The position numbers were made by a program, and so were the translations under genes. A DNA stretch of 64,000 nucleotides from Streptomyces silvae (lineage in GTDB: Bacteria; Actinomycetota; Actinomycetes; Streptomycetales; Streptomycetaceae), in NCBI RefSeq assembly GCF_016745505.1, contig NZ_JAERUC010000195.1, positions 1 to 64,000 of the forward strand, read 5' to 3'. The first letter of the stretch is position 1; each line of letters opens with the position of its first letter. The notes beneath the pieces are model-generated. The model saw only the letters and a list, made by a program, of their open reading frames with translations. It searched no databases and was not told the DNA's origin. Below, piece by piece: positions 61,291-64,000 of this stretch.

Positions 61291-62607
61291 TCACCGCTCG
61301 AGGACCTTGGCCACCTCCTCGGCCATCACGCGGTAGCCGGTGTCGTCGGGGTGCAGGGCGTCCTCGTAGGCGTAGGCGGAGTTGAGGCGGTCCGGGTCGG
61401 CGGGGTCGGCGAGCGCCTTGTCGAGATCGACGTAGGCGTCGAACTCGCCCGCATGCCGTATCCAGTCGTTGACCTCGTTGCTGACCTGTGCCGCGTGCGG
61501 GCCCCAGTGGTCCGAGCCCTTGAAGGGCAGCAGGGTCGCCCCGACGACTTCGAGGCCCTTCGCGTGCCCGGCGGCGATCAGCGTGCGGTAGCCGGCGATG
61601 AGCTCACGGGACGATACGACCGGGGCGGGCTTGTAGGTGTCGGGAGGATTCGGCCCCTTGGCGGCTTCGCTGAAGCCGATGTCGTTGACTCCTTGGAGGA
61701 TGACGACCGTGGAGACGCCCGGCTGGTCGAGGACGTCGCGCCTGAAGCGGGCGGTGGCGCGTTCGCCGAACCACGCCGAGTCGTTGAGCACCAGGTTTCC
61801 CCCGATGCCCTGGTTGACGACGGGCCTGCCTGTCCGTTCGGCGAGGGCGTCGGAGTACCGGCGGTCGGTGTTGGGGGTGGAGCCGAAGCCGTCGGTGATG
61901 GAGTCACCGAAGACGACGATGCCGCCCTTCTCCGCCTCGACGCCGGTGCGCTCCCCGGCTGTCGCGGCAGAGAGCCGGTGTTCCATTCCGCCGACCTCGA
62001 CACCGGAGAGGTAGTACCAGGACTGGGATGTGCTGGTGTACGCGGCTCCCGACGTATCGGCGCGGTGGTCGCCCTCGGCCCGGTAGGTATCGGCCCAGCC
62101 CTGGGAGTGGAACGTGGCGGGACCCGTGGTCCCCGCGAAGTAGAGGGTGACCGTGACCGACTCCAGCCTCTTCAGGCCCAGTCGGACCGTGTCACTGCGG
62201 AGCTCGCCATGAGCGGGGATCCACGTCGAACGTCTGCCGTCGAAGGTGAGATGGCGGACCGACCCCTTCTCGACCGCCGCGCCCCGGCTGGTGCGGGCGA
62301 TCACCGCACCCGTGATCCGCAGGGGCGAGGTGCCGTACGCGTTGGAGAGCCGGATCCTGGCCACGTCGCCGCCCTTGGTGACCCGGACGACCTGGCGTAC
62401 GGACTGGTGGGAGAAGCCTTCCTGCGACCAGTTCGGGGTGAAACCGGTGCTGGGCAGCTGAGGGGAGGCGCCCCAAGCCGCGGTCCAGGTGACGGGCGTC
62501 GTCGCCTGGGCGGAGGCGGCCGGTCCGGCCGGTGCGGCCAGGACGCCGAGAGCGAGGGATCCGGCGAAGAGAGGTGCGGCGATGCGGCGTACGTAGGAGG
62601 TGTCCAC
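61291..62607 (-). CDS. Secreted SGNH/GDSL hydrolase
   Basis: 438 residues from the GTG at 62607 (AGGAG upstream), signal peptide 1-~34. N-terminal beta domain (~38-205) and an SGNH domain: block I GDSITDG with Ser236, block II GIGGN, block III GVND and block V DALHPDD (catalytic Asp/His). Such enzymes remove acyl groups from polysaccharides; Streptomyces homologues include lipases and acetyl esterases. Operators upstream suggest tight control. Confidence 0.93.
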   Translation of the reverse strand: MDTSYVRRIAAPLFAGSLALGVLAAPAGPAASAQATTPVTWTAAWGASPQLPSTGFTPNWSQEGFSHQSVRQVVRVTKGGDVARIRLSNAYGTSPLRITGAVIARTSRGAAVEKGSVRHLTFDGRRSTWIPAHGELRSDTVRLGLKRLESVTVTLYFAGTTGPATFHSQGWADTYRAEGDHRADTSGAAYTSTSQSWYYLSGVEVGGMEHRLSAATAGERTGVEAEKGGIVVFGDSITDGFGSTPNTDRRYSDALAERTGRPVVNQGIGGNLVLNDSAWFGERATARFRRDVLDQPGVSTVVILQGVNDIGFSEAAKGPNPPDTYKPAPVVSSRELIAGYRTLIAAGHAKGLEVVGATLLPFKGSDHWGPHAAQVSNEVNDWIRHAGEFDAYVDLDKALADPADPDRLNSAYAYEDALHPDDTGYRVMAEEVAKVLER

Positions 62608-62629
62608 GGCCGACTCCTAATGGGAATGA

Positions 62630-62693
62630 GGTTCCGTTAAGTTCAAGGGAACCGTAGCAGAGTCTCGGCCTCTAACGGAACCATGGAACCGTT
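62630..62693. promoter_or_regulatory. GGAACC-based inverted repeats before the SGNH gene
   Basis: GGTTCCGTTA (62630-62639) and TAACGGAACC (62673-62682) are a perfect 10-bp inverted pair 33 bp apart. AACGGAACCATGGAACCGTT (62674-62693) is a near-perfect palindrome sharing the second arm, and GGGAACC recurs at 62647-62653. This is a dense operator for an unidentified regulator. Confidence 0.65.
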
Positions 62694-62834
62694 TGCGTCT
62701 GCGGGTGCTGTGCTGCTGGCAGGTGGGGCCGGCGGTTGACCCTCAAGGGCCGTCGCGCTGTCCGGCCCCTCTGCAAGGCCGTCCGCGGGCTGTGAGAAGG
62801 TGCGGTTCGTTCGGGTGGCGGAGGGGTGGGGGAA

Positions 62835-63431
62835 ATGGGTCTGACCTACGGCTACGACATCTATCTGCGTCCGGGGAACGTCGCCAGGGCGCTCACCGCT
62901 CTGGCCGCGCTGGCCCCACCGGCCCCTCATGTGCCGCCTCTTGAGCTCACACTGCCCGGTGGTGAACGGCTGGCCCTCCCGTTCACGTCCCACTTCAAGA
63001 GCGATCCGGTCGACTGTACGAGGGGTGCCGGCACCACGATCGAGCTCGACACGTCCCTCATGTTCGGGGCCGATGACGTGCTGCGCGAGTACGCAGACGT
63101 CTACGGCCGTGACATCGAGGAGGACGGGAGGATCGCGATCGGATACGTCTATCTGACGATCCGGTTCACGTCCCTGCTCCACCCCCGCTACACGTCTATG
63201 GAGTTCTGGGCGGCGACGTCAGGGATGAGCCGCGTGTTCGCGCGGTCGGCCGGTGTCAGAGAGGTGTTCACGGACCTCACCGCCGCCGCCGGCGGAGTGT
63301 GCTGTCTGTTCGACACCGGCGACGGCAGCCCCGGGCAGCTGTGCTGGCTCGACGGTGAGGCGACCGCGGACATGGTCCCCGTTACGGACTTGCGGGCCCT
63401 GGCGGCGACGTGGCCCGACCCCGACCGGTGA
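62835..63431 (+). CDS. Conserved protein of unknown function
   Basis: 198 residues from the ATG at 62835 (a GTG at 62826 is in frame). MGLTYGYDIYLRPGNVARAL at the start, GYVYLTIRFTSLLHPRYTSM in the middle and CCLFDTGDGSPGQLCWLDGE at the end. Cytoplasmic, acidic. Similar short proteins occur in Streptomyces; I do not recognise a function. Confidence 0.7.
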   Translation: MGLTYGYDIYLRPGNVARALTALAALAPPAPHVPPLELTLPGGERLALPFTSHFKSDPVDCTRGAGTTIELDTSLMFGADDVLREYADVYGRDIEEDGRIAIGYVYLTIRFTSLLHPRYTSMEFWAATSGMSRVFARSAGVREVFTDLTAAAGGVCCLFDTGDGSPGQLCWLDGEATADMVPVTDLRALAATWPDPDR

Positions 63432-63441
63432 GCACCGGCGG

Positions 63442-63490
63442 GGTGGACACCGGGGGTGGACACCGGGGGTGGACATCGAGGGTGGACATG
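63442..63490. repeat. 13-bp tandem repeat
   Basis: Four copies of GGTGGACACCGGG-type units (63442, 63455, 63468, 63481), the first two identical and the last partial. It lies in the gap after the gene ending at 63431. Confidence 0.75.
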
Positions 63491-63566
63491 GTGAGAGGTC
63501 GAACTCCACCCTCGATTCCACCCGTGGGTCCAGGTGCTGTGAGCCTTCTCGCGGCAGCCTTGAGGC

Positions 63567-64000
63567 ATGACAGCGACCGAGTGGATCACCGACATCATCC
63601 TCATCCTCGTCGTCTTCCGGCAGTTGCGGGAAGGCCGCCTCGACCTCAAGTCCTTCCTGATCCCGCTGGGGATCGTGGCCTTCGTGGCCTACATGTACCT
63701 GGACACGGTTCCCACAGGTGGCAACGACCTGGTGCTGATCGGCACCCTGATGAGCGTGGGCGCCGCCCTGGGCGTTGCCGGCGGTATCTGCACCAGGATC
63801 CGTACGGCCGGCGAGCACATCCTGATCAAGGCCGGTGCGGTATCGGCGATCCTGTGGGTCGCGGGCATGGGAGCGCGGATGGCCTTCCAGAGCTGGGTCG
63901 AGTACGGCGGTGGCGCGGACGACGTCGCCCGCTTCAGCATCACGCACCACATCACCGGCGACCAGGCCTGGGTGGCGGCGTTCGTACTGATGGCACTCAC
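63567..64000 (+). CDS. Membrane protein, cut by the window end
   Basis: 144 codons are visible and no stop has been reached. It starts MTATEWITDIILILVVFRQ, and has about four membrane helices: one at the start, FLIPLGIVAFVAYMYLD, LVLIGTLMSVGAALGVAGG and ILIKAGAVSAILWVAGMG. It resembles small four-to-five-helix Streptomyces membrane proteins of unknown function, such as those annotated DUF1453. Complete length unknown. Confidence 0.7.
   Translation, partial: MTATEWITDIILILVVFRQLREGRLDLKSFLIPLGIVAFVAYMYLDTVPTGGNDLVLIGTLMSVGAALGVAGGICTRIRTAGEHILIKAGAVSAILWVAGMGARMAFQSWVEYGGGADDVARFSITHHITGDQAWVAAFVLMAL

Noticed and set aside
1..64000. CRISPR arrays, tRNAs, rRNAs, insertion sequences
   Set aside because: No regularly spaced repeats of CRISPR type, no T-loop-like tRNA motifs or transposase motifs were seen. 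The tandem repeats found have no spacers.

Overview
The window is high-GC actinobacterial DNA from a Streptomyces species. Genes show strong third-position GC bias, GTG starts are common, and TTA codons are very rare (I found two). Marker genes fit: an aromatic type II PKS of the spore-pigment kind, geosmin synthase, an NsdA/NsdB-type regulator, DUF5133 and DUF6296 proteins, and secreted cellulases with CebR-type operators. I saw no rRNA, tRNA, CRISPR array, transposase, phage gene or attachment site.

Layout. 1-2.7 kb: right end of a whiE-like PKS operon (ketosynthase alpha, chain length factor, ACP, aromatase, TcmI-type cyclase), closed by a 38-bp perfect palindrome. 2.8-5 kb: a converging pair, a secreted beta-helix protein and an O-methyltransferase. 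5-11 kb: two small proteins, geosmin synthase, a secreted amidase and an APH-fold kinase with a TTA codon. 11-16.6 kb: regulatory and housekeeping genes (NsdB-like regulator, PAS-PP2C phosphatase, zinc-free L33, TPR protein, VanZ-like protein). 16.6-22.4 kb: divergent GH6 and GH48 cellulases with CBM2 modules around two CebR-type operators. 22.5-28.8 kb: DinB-fold proteins, a DUF4230 protein, a SnoaL-like protein, an exported TNT-type NADase with a small downstream candidate immunity gene, an epoxide hydrolase and an AraC regulator/DUF2000 pair. 28.9-33.5 kb: a fructose PTS operon on the minus strand, fruR-fruK-fruA, followed by an HPr paralogue and a tyrosine-phosphatase-like gene. 33.6-43.2 kb: small Streptomyces-type proteins, a PepSY lipoprotein, secreted hydrolases, a secreted Nep1-like (NLP) protein and small oxidoreductase-fold proteins. 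43.4-55.8 kb: MerR with an old yellow enzyme, acetyltransferases, an F420-type LLM protein, a secreted phosphodiesterase, an MFS exporter, a cold-shock gene with a strongly folded leader and a geranylgeranyl-reductase-family flavoprotein. 55.9-59.6 kb: an XRE regulator with a TTA codon divergent from cupin-quinone reductase-alcohol dehydrogenase genes. 59.7-64 kb: a secreted S41 protease, a secreted SGNH hydrolase and two genes of unknown function, the last cut by the window end.

How the genes work together. Three themes recur. Development and secondary metabolism: spore-pigment PKS, geosmin synthase, NsdB-like regulator, two TTA-containing genes. Secreted degradation and attack: CBM2 cellulases, amidase, NLP, TNT NADase, proteases, esterases. 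Self-contained regulator/target pairs with visible operators: CebR sites, the MerR promoter, overlapping palindromes between the XRE regulator and the cupin gene, direct repeats between the AraC regulator and the DUF2000 gene. I saw no single large undescribed machine. The items I would look at first are the exported TNT toxin with its candidate immunity protein, the fru operon extended by HPr and a phosphatase, the TTA-containing XRE/oxidoreductase locus, the cspA leader RNA and the 0.8-kb CebR-controlled leader ahead of the GH6 gene.
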